Positions 41,165 to 51,142 of a stretch of 64,000 nucleotides of DNA are shown here, one piece after another. Each line of letters starts with the position of its first letter. Position 1 is the stretch's first letter. The position numbers and the translations under genes were made by a program. The stretch comes from Brucella thiophenivorans (GTDB lineage Bacteria > Pseudomonadota > Alphaproteobacteria > Rhizobiales > Rhizobiaceae), in the NCBI RefSeq assembly GCF_002252445.1, contig NZ_NNRJ01000014.1, forward strand, positions 104,660 through 168,659, written 5' to 3'. Under the pieces are notes generated by a model that searched no databases, had not been told where the DNA came from, and was given only the letters and a program-made list of their open reading frames with translations.

Positions 41165-41929
41165 CTAAAGCTTCGCTATCGACAAGCCGCCATCGGCATT
41201 GATCACGGACCCTGTCGCAAAAATGAAATCGCCGCCTGCAAGGCTCGCAACAATAGCGCCCACATCACCGGCTTCGCCCCATCGTTTCATAGGCACCAGA
41301 CCACCCTCGATCAGCCCGTCATAACGCTCTGCAACGCGCGCCGTCATATCGGTGCGGATGATACCGGGACGCACCTCGAACACGCCGATCCGTGCTTCGG
41401 CCAGACGCAGTGCGAGACCCTGCGTGAATGCCGTCAACCCGGCTTTGCTGATGCAGTAATCAAGCCTTTCGGGCGATGTCATCACGGAAGAAACGGAGCT
41501 GATTGTCACAACACTGCGCGGAAAACGCACATCCATCACCGCCAGCATGGATTTCACCACCGCTTGCGTAAAAAACACCGTACCGCGCAGGTTCACACCC
41601 ATGACTGTATCGAAATTCTCAGGTTTCAACCCGAGAAAGTCGCCGCGCTCAACAGAACCCATGCCTGCATTGTTGACCAGACAATCAATACCGCCCAGTT
41701 CGCTTACGACGGCTGATACGGTCGCCTCATGCGTCTCGACCGCGGCAAGATCGCTTTCAAAGAAGGCCACCCTTCCACCCATCGCCCGCAATTCCTGAAT
41801 GATTGCATCGTCACGTGCACGGTCGGTAATTGCAAGGTCAAAGCCCTTAGCAGCAAGCGAACGCGCAATACCAAGCCCGATGCCGCGACAGCCGCCAGTC
41901 ACCAGTGCCACGGGTCTTTGACGGTTCAT
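41165..41929 (-). CDS. SDR-family 3-ketoacyl/sugar alcohol-type dehydrogenase
   Basis: SDR of 254 residues. The NAD(P) motif is VTGGCRGIGLGIARSL, with NNAGMGSV and the active site VTISSVSSVMTSPERLDYCISKAGLTAFTQ, and the C-terminal GDFIFATGSVINADGGLSI. Its ATG overlaps the upstream GMC stop (ATGA), showing co-translation. In this operon it probably oxidises or reduces a hydroxyl or ketone of the pathway intermediate. The substrate cannot be read from sequence. Confidence 0.9.
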   Translation of the reverse strand: MNRQRPVALVTGGCRGIGLGIARSLAAKGFDLAITDRARDDAIIQELRAMGGRVAFFESDLAAVETHEATVSAVVSELGGIDCLVNNAGMGSVERGDFLGLKPENFDTVMGVNLRGTVFFTQAVVKSMLAVMDVRFPRSVVTISSVSSVMTSPERLDYCISKAGLTAFTQGLALRLAEARIGVFEVRPGIIRTDMTARVAERYDGLIEGGLVPMKRWGEAGDVGAIVASLAGGDFIFATGSVINADGGLSIAKL

Positions 41930-43410
41930 GTAAGCCTCTCCGTTTGAATGTGGTCGGCAACGCGCAGAGCCTGCGCCGCAATCGTCAGCGCCGGATTGAC
42001 CGCCGCCGATGTCGGCAGAAACGACGCATCGACCACATAGAGATTGGGGTGGTCATAAGCACGGCAATAAGGATCAAGCGGCGCTGTTGCTGGATTATTG
42101 CCGATACGTACCGTGCCGCATTGATGCGATGGTGTACGCCTGTCGAACGCCCGCGACAGCACGATTGGAAACCCTGCTGCACGCAGCGCCGATTTGAGCT
42201 TATCAACCAGCATCAGATGCGCCTTCCAGTTGGAACGCACCCAATGCAGAATGATGCGATCACCATCCACGCTGACGCGGCTTTCTGGCGATGGCAGATC
42301 TTCGCTCATCGCGTAAAAATCAATCGTATGTCCGGCAATGCGGTTTAAAAACCATTCCGGCACTCGCCGCATATTGGATTTCAGGATCGCGCCTGAAACC
42401 CGCCCCAGCAATTGCACATTGCCAAGGGGCGGCCCGCCAGCCCCATCCGAAAGATAATAATCATTGAAGCCAAACGTTTTTTGGTAAACGCTGTCATTGC
42501 GATAGCGCGGATCAAACCCGATCACCGCACTGGCATTGTGGTTCATAAAATTGCGACCCACCTGATCCGAACCGTTCGCCAGTCCTGAACGCAACAAAAG
42601 TGCTGCCGACTGCACGGCACCAGCGGATAGAATGACCAGTTTGGGACGCAAGACCAGTGCCTCGCCATTCTTCGCATAATGAACGGCTGTAATGGTTTTA
42701 CCATCGGGTCCGGCTTCCAATCGCGTAACCCGCGCGGATGTTTCAAGCCGGACATTTGGATGTTTGAGCGCATTCGCAAGCGGACAGGTTTCCGCATCCA
42801 TCTTGCCGTCATTGCTGTTGGGATGCGCATCCCAAGGCGTTTTGGCCTTTGCCAGCCAGCGCTCAATATCAACGCCCAATGGCAGGGAAGCCGGATGCAG
42901 CCCTGCCTTTTTCAACCGCGCACGTATGTCGGCAATCGGACGCTCGTCATGAATAGCCGGATAAGAATATGACTTTGAATGATGCGGTTCTGTCGGATCA
43001 TCGCCCAATTCGCCGCGCACCTGAAAAAGCGCTTCCGCCTTGCAATACCAAGGCTCAAGCTCATCATAGGCAAAGGGCCATGCCGGAGACACACCTTCAA
43101 GATGTGGAAGCTCTTCAAAATCCTCGCGGCGATAACGCACCAGCACCGCGCCATAGAATTTGGAATTGCCGCCAACATTATAATAATTGCCGGGATTGAA
43201 TGGCGTTCCATCCGCCTCATACCAGAACTCTTTCGGACGAAAGAAACCACGCTGGAAAATAGCACGCGGATCACGGTTTTCAGGCCTGTCGGCCAGCCGT
43301 TCACCTGCCTCCAGAATGAGAATGTCGGCACCTGATGCGCTCAGACCAGCGGCCATGGTCGCGCCGCCGATACCCGAGCCGATAATGACAATATCCGGCT
43401 GTCCTCCCAA
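41926..43410 (-). CDS. GMC oxidoreductase of the pyranose oxidase/glucoside dehydrogenase-like group (TTG start)
   Basis: FAD-dependent oxidoreductase, 494 residues from a TTG at 43410 (GGQPDIVIIGSGIGG). GGGAGA lies 6 nt upstream. The frame extends further but into the aldehyde dehydrogenase gene. Motifs are the FAD loop IIGSGIGGATMAAGLS, GGNSKFYGAVLVRYR, and the catalytic pair His in SHQCGTVRIG and Asn in AAVNPALTIAAQALR. The C-terminus (YVVDASFLPTSAAVNPAL) is like GMC enzymes acting on sugars or glycosides (pyranose 2-oxidase, glucoside 3-dehydrogenase), an inference only. Coupled by overlaps on both sides. Confidence 0.87.
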   Translation of the reverse strand: MGGQPDIVIIGSGIGGATMAAGLSASGADILILEAGERLADRPENRDPRAIFQRGFFRPKEFWYEADGTPFNPGNYYNVGGNSKFYGAVLVRYRREDFEELPHLEGVSPAWPFAYDELEPWYCKAEALFQVRGELGDDPTEPHHSKSYSYPAIHDERPIADIRARLKKAGLHPASLPLGVDIERWLAKAKTPWDAHPNSNDGKMDAETCPLANALKHPNVRLETSARVTRLEAGPDGKTITAVHYAKNGEALVLRPKLVILSAGAVQSAALLLRSGLANGSDQVGRNFMNHNASAVIGFDPRYRNDSVYQKTFGFNDYYLSDGAGGPPLGNVQLLGRVSGAILKSNMRRVPEWFLNRIAGHTIDFYAMSEDLPSPESRVSVDGDRIILHWVRSNWKAHLMLVDKLKSALRAAGFPIVLSRAFDRRTPSHQCGTVRIGNNPATAPLDPYCRAYDHPNLYVVDASFLPTSAAVNPALTIAAQALRVADHIQTERLT

Positions 43411-43421
43411 AGCCGTCTCCC

Positions 43422-44936
43422 TTACTTTGCTTGCAGCATCCACCAGCCGGTGCGCGCACCGATATGCATGTTGAGCGTCTTGGTTTCGGTATAATCCTCC
43501 ACCGCATGACGGCCCAGCTCGCGGCCCAGACCCGATTGGCGATAACCACCAAAAGGCAGTTCCGGCGTGCCGTCCATGAAGGTGTTCATCCAGACTGTGC
43601 CAGCCCGCACCTTGCGACCAATGTTCATACAAGTGTCGAAATCGCGGCTCCACACGCCAGCCGACAAGCCATAATCAACCGCATTGGCAATCGACATTGC
43701 CTCATCCACCGTATCAAAAGACAGCACCGACAGCACCGGCCCGAACACTTCTTCGCGTGCCACGGCCATGTCAGCTTTCACACCTGCAATAATGGTTGGT
43801 TCCATATATTGACCAAGACCGAGATCCAGCACATCGCCACCATGGGCAATTGCGGCACCCGCCTTTTTGGCCTGTTCAACATAAGCGCCAACCTTGCTAA
43901 GATGCTGTGGCGTGATGATCGCGCCCACTTGCGTGCTGACATCGAGCGGATCGCCGACGATCACTTTTTTCGACAGATCAGCGACCCGTCCGACAATCTC
44001 ATCGACAATCGAGCGATGCACGATCAGTCGCGAACCGGCATTGCAGCACTCGCCCGCATTGAACCACGCACCGAACACCGCAGCGTCGATAAAGGCATCC
44101 ATATCCGCATCCGGGAACAGGATTTGCGGATTCTTGCCACCAAGCTCCAGCGATACTTTCTTGAGCGTTTGCGCGGCATTGGCCATGGTCAGCTTGCCAA
44201 CACCTGTGGAGCCGGTAAACGACACCATATCAACATCTGGGTGCGTGCTCATATGCTGGCCAACTTCTGCACCTGTTCCGGTGATGATGTTGACCACGCC
44301 ATCCGGCACACCTGCCTCGGCGAGAATTTCACCAAGCAGCAATGTCGAACCAGAGGTCAGTTCCGACGGCTTCACGACTGCGGTACAACCAGCAGCCAGC
44401 GCGAAGGGCAGCTTTTGGCCGACGATCAGGAATGGGAAATTCCACGGCGTAATGATCGAGACAACACCAATCGCCTCGCGCAGAACGACACCCAGAGTTC
44501 CATCGCCCAGATTATTATAGCTCTCGCCATGCAGATCACGCGCGAGCGCTGCTGCATAGCGCCAGATATCGACGGAACCGGCAATCTCGCCGCGCACCTG
44601 AGAAATTGGTTTGCCGGCTTCAATTGCATCGAGATAGGCCAGTTCTTCCGCCCGCGCTTCAATCAGTTCGGCGGCTTTGAGCAAGACCAGCGAACGCTGT
44701 GACGCAGTTTTAGACGACCAGCGCCCATGATCAAAAGCCTTCCGCGCGCTCGCAACCGCGCGTTCCACATCGGCCTTGTTGCCAGCCGGATATCGACTCA
44801 CCGTGACGCCGTGGCCGGGCGCGACACGTTCAATTGTCTCGCCGCTTTGACTACCAACCCATTTTCCATCGATCAGCATGGAGAATTCACGGACATCAAG
44901 CCCATTGAGTGGCTGCGGTTTTACGACTACGCTCAT
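43422..44936 (-). CDS. NAD(P)-dependent aldehyde dehydrogenase
   Basis: ALDH superfamily enzyme, 504 residues from ATG 44936 (MSVVVKPQPLNG), in TGATG overlap with the preceding hydratase gene. The catalytic Glu lies in VSLELGGKNPQ, the nucleophilic Cys in FNAGECCNAGSRL, and the cofactor loop is SFTGSTGVGKL. PWNFPFLIVGQKLPFALAAG is also typical. Nearest in style to betaine aldehyde and phenylacetaldehyde dehydrogenases. In this operon it most likely oxidises the aldehyde produced by a GMC enzyme to the acid used by the CoA-transferase. Confidence 0.93.
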   Translation of the reverse strand: MSVVVKPQPLNGLDVREFSMLIDGKWVGSQSGETIERVAPGHGVTVSRYPAGNKADVERAVASARKAFDHGRWSSKTASQRSLVLLKAAELIEARAEELAYLDAIEAGKPISQVRGEIAGSVDIWRYAAALARDLHGESYNNLGDGTLGVVLREAIGVVSIITPWNFPFLIVGQKLPFALAAGCTAVVKPSELTSGSTLLLGEILAEAGVPDGVVNIITGTGAEVGQHMSTHPDVDMVSFTGSTGVGKLTMANAAQTLKKVSLELGGKNPQILFPDADMDAFIDAAVFGAWFNAGECCNAGSRLIVHRSIVDEIVGRVADLSKKVIVGDPLDVSTQVGAIITPQHLSKVGAYVEQAKKAGAAIAHGGDVLDLGLGQYMEPTIIAGVKADMAVAREEVFGPVLSVLSFDTVDEAMSIANAVDYGLSAGVWSRDFDTCMNIGRKVRAGTVWMNTFMDGTPELPFGGYRQSGLGRELGRHAVEDYTETKTLNMHIGARTGWWMLQAK

Positions 44937-45712
44937 CACCATTTTCCTTCAAAATTTGCTTCGCGTTTTTCGCTGAACGAGCGCACGCCTTCTTTAAGAT
45001 CGCCGGTCTTGGCGACGAGGATAGACCCCAGCGCCTCCACAGCCGTGCCATTGTCTTCGCCATTGGCGACAGACAGCATCAATTTGGAAATTTCGAGCGC
45101 GGCGGGCCCACGTTTTGCTACCCGCGCTGCATAGTCCTGCGCTGCTCGCAAAGCCTTGCCCGTCTCCACCACGGCATCAACAATCCCATGCGACAGCGCT
45201 TCCTCGGCCGTGAACATTTCGCCACCCAGCACCATGCGGCGCACAATCTGCGCACCAAAGCGGCGCACCAGACGCTGCGTGCCCGACCAGCCGGGGATCA
45301 TACCAAGAGATGTTTCCGGCAGGCCGATTTTTGCCTGTCGTTCGACAATGCGGATATCGGCGCACCCTGCCAGTTCCAGACCACCACCCAAAGCATGACC
45401 ATTCATTGCTGCGATCAGCGGCACACGCAAAGTCGCAAGCCGCTCGAACACACGATGACCATAGCGCACCCAGGCATGGCCGAATTCTGCCGGTTCCATG
45501 CCGCCCCAGGCCTTGATGTCACCGCCTGCGGAAAAAGCCTTACCTTCGCCCGTCAGGATCGCAACCCGCACGCTGCTATCAGCCTCCACCCGATCACAGG
45601 CCGAAGACAATTCCTGCAACAGTTCAATATCAAACGCATTGAGCTTTTCAGGCCGCTCGATGGTCATGACCGCGATGTGGTTTTCGACCTTAATATCAAT
45701 TCGTTCAGCCAT
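44936..45712 (-). CDS. Enoyl-CoA hydratase/isomerase (crotonase) family protein
   Basis: Crotonase-fold enzyme, 258 residues. The oxyanion region AAMNGHALGGGLELAGCADIRI and the second glutamate in GLPETSLGMIPGWSGTQRL are both present, so true hydratase chemistry is possible, though C-C hydrolysis or isomerisation cannot be ruled out. Its ATG directly follows the TAA of the CoA-transferase gene, and its stop overlaps the ALDH start. It acts on the CoA ester formed by the upstream transferase. Confidence 0.92.
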   Translation of the reverse strand: MAERIDIKVENHIAVMTIERPEKLNAFDIELLQELSSACDRVEADSSVRVAILTGEGKAFSAGGDIKAWGGMEPAEFGHAWVRYGHRVFERLATLRVPLIAAMNGHALGGGLELAGCADIRIVERQAKIGLPETSLGMIPGWSGTQRLVRRFGAQIVRRMVLGGEMFTAEEALSHGIVDAVVETGKALRAAQDYAARVAKRGPAALEISKLMLSVANGEDNGTAVEALGSILVAKTGDLKEGVRSFSEKREANFEGKW

Positions 45713-47314
45713 TTAAGCCTCCAGCTTTCGCGCAGGCTTTTGCGGCAATTCAAGCCCAATCGGTTCTTCACGGAACAGAGCTTCATCCATCAGTTTAAGC
45801 TTATCCGAAACAATCAGCGGAAACTCAGCTTGATCGAGAATATGCGTCTGCAAATCGACACCCGGCGCGATCTCGGTCAGCACAATGCCATCCGCCGTCA
45901 GCTTCAGAACAGCGCGTTCGGTGACATAAGTAATATCCTGCCCCTGTTCGACACCACGCGGACCGGAGAAGGTGACATGCTCAACCTCATTGACGAGCTT
46001 TTTGAGCTTACCCTCTTTTTCGATCACCAGCTTACCGTCAGCGACCGACAATTTCGCCCCTGCATTGAACATGCCGGAGAAGACAATCTTCTTGGCCCGT
46101 GCAGTAATATCGACAAAACCGCCAGCACCAGCAGTCACATGCGGACGGAATGACAGTTTCGACACATTGACCGAGCCGTCGCGTCCGATCTCAAGGAAGG
46201 ACAGAAGCGAGGCGTCGAAGCCCGCCCCCTGAAAATAAGTGAACTGATAGGGTGACGGCATATAGGCGTCTGCATTGGACGCACAGCCAAAGGCAAAATC
46301 GAGGAGCGGCACACCGCCAACTGCACCCTGCTCAATCACCCAGGTCACTGCACCATGCAATCCCTCTTCCAACAGAATGCGCGGTACATTGGCAGAAATA
46401 CCAAAGCCAAGATTGACCGCACTTCCTGCCTGCAATTCCTGTGCTACACGCCGCGCAATCGCCTTCTGAATATTGAACTCAGGCAAGCGGAATGTATCGA
46501 GCGGACGGAAAATCTCGCCGGAAATTGCCGGATCGTAAAGTGTCTGCGTTGTCTGCTTCTGGTCGGGATCAACGACGATATAGTCAACCAGAACGCCCGG
46601 CACGCGCACATCGTGCGGTTTCAGCGTGCCTTCCTTGGCGATGCGCTTCACCTGCGCAATGACGATGCCGCCATTGTTGCGTGCAGCCAACGCCTGATCC
46701 AGCCCACCAAGATATGCGCCCTCATGTTCATAGGTGAGATTGCCGCGTTCATCGGCAGTGGTGGCGCGGATGATCGTCACATGCGGCACGATATTGGGGA
46801 AATAAAGCCAGTCCTCACCTTCAAAACTGACCTGCCTGACGACCGACTCCTCACGCGCCTTGTCATTCATTGCCGATCCCTGACGCTTGGGATCAACGAA
46901 AGTATCAAGCCCCACTTTGGTCAGCACGCCGGGACGCTTGGCAGCAGCCTCACGATGCATGTCAAATAGAATACCGGACGGAATATTATAGGCCGGAATC
47001 TCATTATTGGTGATCATCTGCCAGATCATCGGCGGCTCAGCACTTGATGGCCCGGATGGATAAGACCCGCCAATGATCTTCTTCAAAAGACCCTTTTTGG
47101 CAATATAATCAACGCCCTTTATGCCGCTCATATCGCCCGCCGCAATTGGATGCAGCGTAGTGATATTCTGAGGATGACCGGTTTCATCAAACCGCTCGCC
47201 AATCGCTTTCAGCATCATGTCCGGACAGCCGAGGCCGCTCGATGAAGAAACTGAAACGACAGCGTTGTCGGGAATGAGTGATGCTGCTTCCGCAAATGAA
47301 ATATGTTTGCTCAT
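45713..47314 (-). CDS. Family I acyl-CoA:acetate/3-ketoacid CoA-transferase
   Basis: Fused alpha-beta CoA-transferase (YdiF/Pct type), 533 residues from ATG 47314 (MSKHISFAEAASLIPDNAVV). The N-terminal half carries SSSGLGCPDMMLKAIGERF and the glycine-rich SYPSGPSS. The C-terminal half has the catalytic glutamate in WVIEQGAVGGVP. AGGAC precedes the ATG by 10 nt, while a TTG at 47323 is an alternative. It would activate an acid product with CoA from acetyl-CoA or another donor, before the crotonase. Confidence 0.92.
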   Translation of the reverse strand: MSKHISFAEAASLIPDNAVVSVSSSSGLGCPDMMLKAIGERFDETGHPQNITTLHPIAAGDMSGIKGVDYIAKKGLLKKIIGGSYPSGPSSAEPPMIWQMITNNEIPAYNIPSGILFDMHREAAAKRPGVLTKVGLDTFVDPKRQGSAMNDKAREESVVRQVSFEGEDWLYFPNIVPHVTIIRATTADERGNLTYEHEGAYLGGLDQALAARNNGGIVIAQVKRIAKEGTLKPHDVRVPGVLVDYIVVDPDQKQTTQTLYDPAISGEIFRPLDTFRLPEFNIQKAIARRVAQELQAGSAVNLGFGISANVPRILLEEGLHGAVTWVIEQGAVGGVPLLDFAFGCASNADAYMPSPYQFTYFQGAGFDASLLSFLEIGRDGSVNVSKLSFRPHVTAGAGGFVDITARAKKIVFSGMFNAGAKLSVADGKLVIEKEGKLKKLVNEVEHVTFSGPRGVEQGQDITYVTERAVLKLTADGIVLTEIAPGVDLQTHILDQAEFPLIVSDKLKLMDEALFREEPIGLELPQKPARKLEA

Positions 47315-47319
47315 AATTT

Positions 47320-49367
<2,048 letters not shown>

Positions 49368-49388
49368 AGACGTCTCCTGTTGTTCTCA

Positions 49389-49417
49389 TTTAATTGGAAC
49401 GTTCCAATTTTGTCAAC
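49389..49417 (-). promoter_or_regulatory. lacI promoter with embedded LacI operator
   Basis: On the minus strand TTGACA (49412-49417) and TTAAAT (49389-49394) are 17 bp apart. The 18-bp perfect palindrome AATTGGAACGTTCCAATT (49393-49410) fills the spacer. A central CG within GGAACGTTCC is typical of LacI-family operators. Confidence 0.85.
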
Positions 49418-49582
49418 GGCTTTGCTCGTTCTCAGAACTATCGCAAAAGAAGCCCAATAATGCTGTTGGAAATCCGGAAATAGAGCGTCTATTTTCATTA
49501 TTTCACCAATAAAAGTATCCACTTTTGCAACTTCACAGAAAACCCGCTATTTTTGCACAATTTCGCCATATTCTGTCCCGTA

Positions 49583-49611
49583 TTGCCAATTGGAACGATC
49601 TAAATTATGAG
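49583..49611 (+). promoter_or_regulatory. DUF993 promoter with second LacI-type operator
   Basis: TTGCCA (49583-49588) and TATGAG (49606-49611) are 17 bp apart. Between them, AATTGGAACGATCTAAAT (49588-49605) matches the lacI operator at 15 of 18 positions. It is about 195 bp from the first operator, so looping is possible. Confidence 0.75.
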
Positions 49612-49638
49612 TACTCCTCATGGAGTTGGAGGACTGAC

Positions 49639-50826
49639 ATGAGCGCATCATCGGAAACCGTACTCACCCTGCCATTCGCGGACGGCGGTTTAAAACCCTA
49701 TCGCATGACGGGCACACCGACACCGCGCCCCACCTCTCCTCCCCGGTTCAACCGCATTGCCTATGCCGCAGCACATGTGGTTTCAGACCCACTCAGAGAC
49801 AGCAATCCATGGAACAATCCGGCAATTGATTGGGACGCGACCATGGCTTTCCGTCATCACCTCTGGAGTCTCGGCTTTCAAATCGCAGAAGCGATGGACA
49901 CCTCACAACGCGGCATGGGACTTAACTGGGCAGGCGCACAAGAACTGATCCGCCGCTCGCTTGCAGAAAGCAAGACTGTTGCGGGTGCCGATCTCGCCTG
50001 CGGCGCCGGAACTGATCATCTCGACCCAGCAGACGCAAAGAGCCTCGACGAGGTGATTAGAGCCTATGAAACACAGGCTGAATTCATCGAAAAACACGGC
50101 GGTCGTTTCATTCTCATGGCCAGCCGCGCCTTAGCGCGTATCGCCCGCTCGCCTGAAGATTACGTCAAGGTTTACAACCACATCCTCACAAACGCGCGCC
50201 AAAAAGTGGTGCTGCACTGGCTGGGCGATATGTTCGACCCACAACTCAAAGGTTATTGGGGCGCAGCCCAATTCGAGGATGCGCTTGATACCGTCATCAA
50301 TATCATAGAAGCCAACCGCCACAAGGTTGAAGGCATCAAGATTTCACTTCTCGAAGAACGCTATGAAATCGCACTCCGCAACCGCCTGCCGGAAGGTGTG
50401 CTGTGTTTCACGGGCGATGATTTCAATTATGCACCGCTGATCGAAGGTGACGGCAACAAGCACAGCCATGCACTGCTTGGTATTTTCGACGCGGTCGCAC
50501 CTCAGGCTTCAAGCGCATTGGCACATCTTGCCAATGGAGACACGGAGCGTTTCCGCGCGATCATCGAGCCAACCGTGCCGCTATCACGCAAAATATTTGA
50601 AGCACCGACGCAATATTACAAGGCAGGCGTTGTGTTTCTCGCCTGGTTGAATGGTCATCAGAGCCATTTCACCATGCCCGCCGGAATGCAATCGGCACGT
50701 GGCGTTATCCATTATGCCGATATTTTCCGCCTTGCTGATCAAGCAAATACTCTCGACCAGCCGGAACTCGCCATCCAACGCATGAAACACCTGCTTGCAT
50801 TGAACGGCTTGCAATCGACACAATAA
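49639..50826 (+). CDS. DUF993 family protein (predicted TIM-barrel, dihydrodipicolinate synthase-like)
   Basis: Protein of 395 residues from ATG 49639 (MSASSETVLTLPFADGGLKP), with TTGGAGGAC upstream. I recognise the DUF993 family, annotated as dihydrodipicolinate-synthase-like, but know no proven reaction. Visible features are RIAYAAAHVVSDPLRDSNPW, the helical DTSQRGMGLNWAGAQELIRR, GADLACGAGTDHL, the barrel strand VVLHWLGDMFDPQLKGYWG, and KISLLEERYE, where a Lys could act as a Schiff-base residue (inference). It is divergent from lacI and under the same operator type, so it belongs to the catabolic regulon, perhaps as an aldolase or lyase. Confidence 0.85.
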   Translation: MSASSETVLTLPFADGGLKPYRMTGTPTPRPTSPPRFNRIAYAAAHVVSDPLRDSNPWNNPAIDWDATMAFRHHLWSLGFQIAEAMDTSQRGMGLNWAGAQELIRRSLAESKTVAGADLACGAGTDHLDPADAKSLDEVIRAYETQAEFIEKHGGRFILMASRALARIARSPEDYVKVYNHILTNARQKVVLHWLGDMFDPQLKGYWGAAQFEDALDTVINIIEANRHKVEGIKISLLEERYEIALRNRLPEGVLCFTGDDFNYAPLIEGDGNKHSHALLGIFDAVAPQASSALAHLANGDTERFRAIIEPTVPLSRKIFEAPTQYYKAGVVFLAWLNGHQSHFTMPAGMQSARGVIHYADIFRLADQANTLDQPELAIQRMKHLLALNGLQSTQ

Positions 50827-50932
50827 GCCGCTTTCCCATTTTAATCCAAATACGTATCGCAAGATAAAAAATACGCCCTGATTGATAGAAATGCTCTGAT
50901 CCGTTCAGCGCAATACTTGATGACGCATATTG

Positions 50933-51036
50933 GAGTGCATTCCGAAAAGTGTAAGATCATTTTCGGACAGAGATGCGCGTCAAAGCAAATATTGAGAGCG
51001 CCGATCTGATCCTATCAGATCGAAACGCGCTCTAAG
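50933..51036. repeat. Bru-RS-like repeat, subfamily B
   Basis: About 104 bp: CATTCCGAAAAGTGT...TTTTCGGACAG...GCGCGTCAAAGCAAATATT, then the GCCGATCTGATCCTATCAGATCG palindrome and GCGCTCTAA. It is the inverted form of the copy at 53668. The rest of the gap from DUF993 to the autotransporter start holds nothing I can support. Confidence 0.8.
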
Positions 51037-51142
51037 CCCACCCCCACATATTGCCCGCGAGATTGTAAATATAAATTGCAATGGTGCTTGATTTTTCCAT
51101 CGCCATATCACTAGTATATTTTCAGACTATATTAAAAATTAT

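Noticed and set aside
43431..44702. A 423-residue plus-strand frame opposite the aldehyde dehydrogenase
   Set aside because: His/Arg-rich shadow composition. The minus strand has clear ALDH motifs.
44909..46153. A 414-residue plus-strand frame opposite the crotonase and CoA-transferase genes
   Set aside because: Shadow with no domain; both minus-strand genes are unmistakable.
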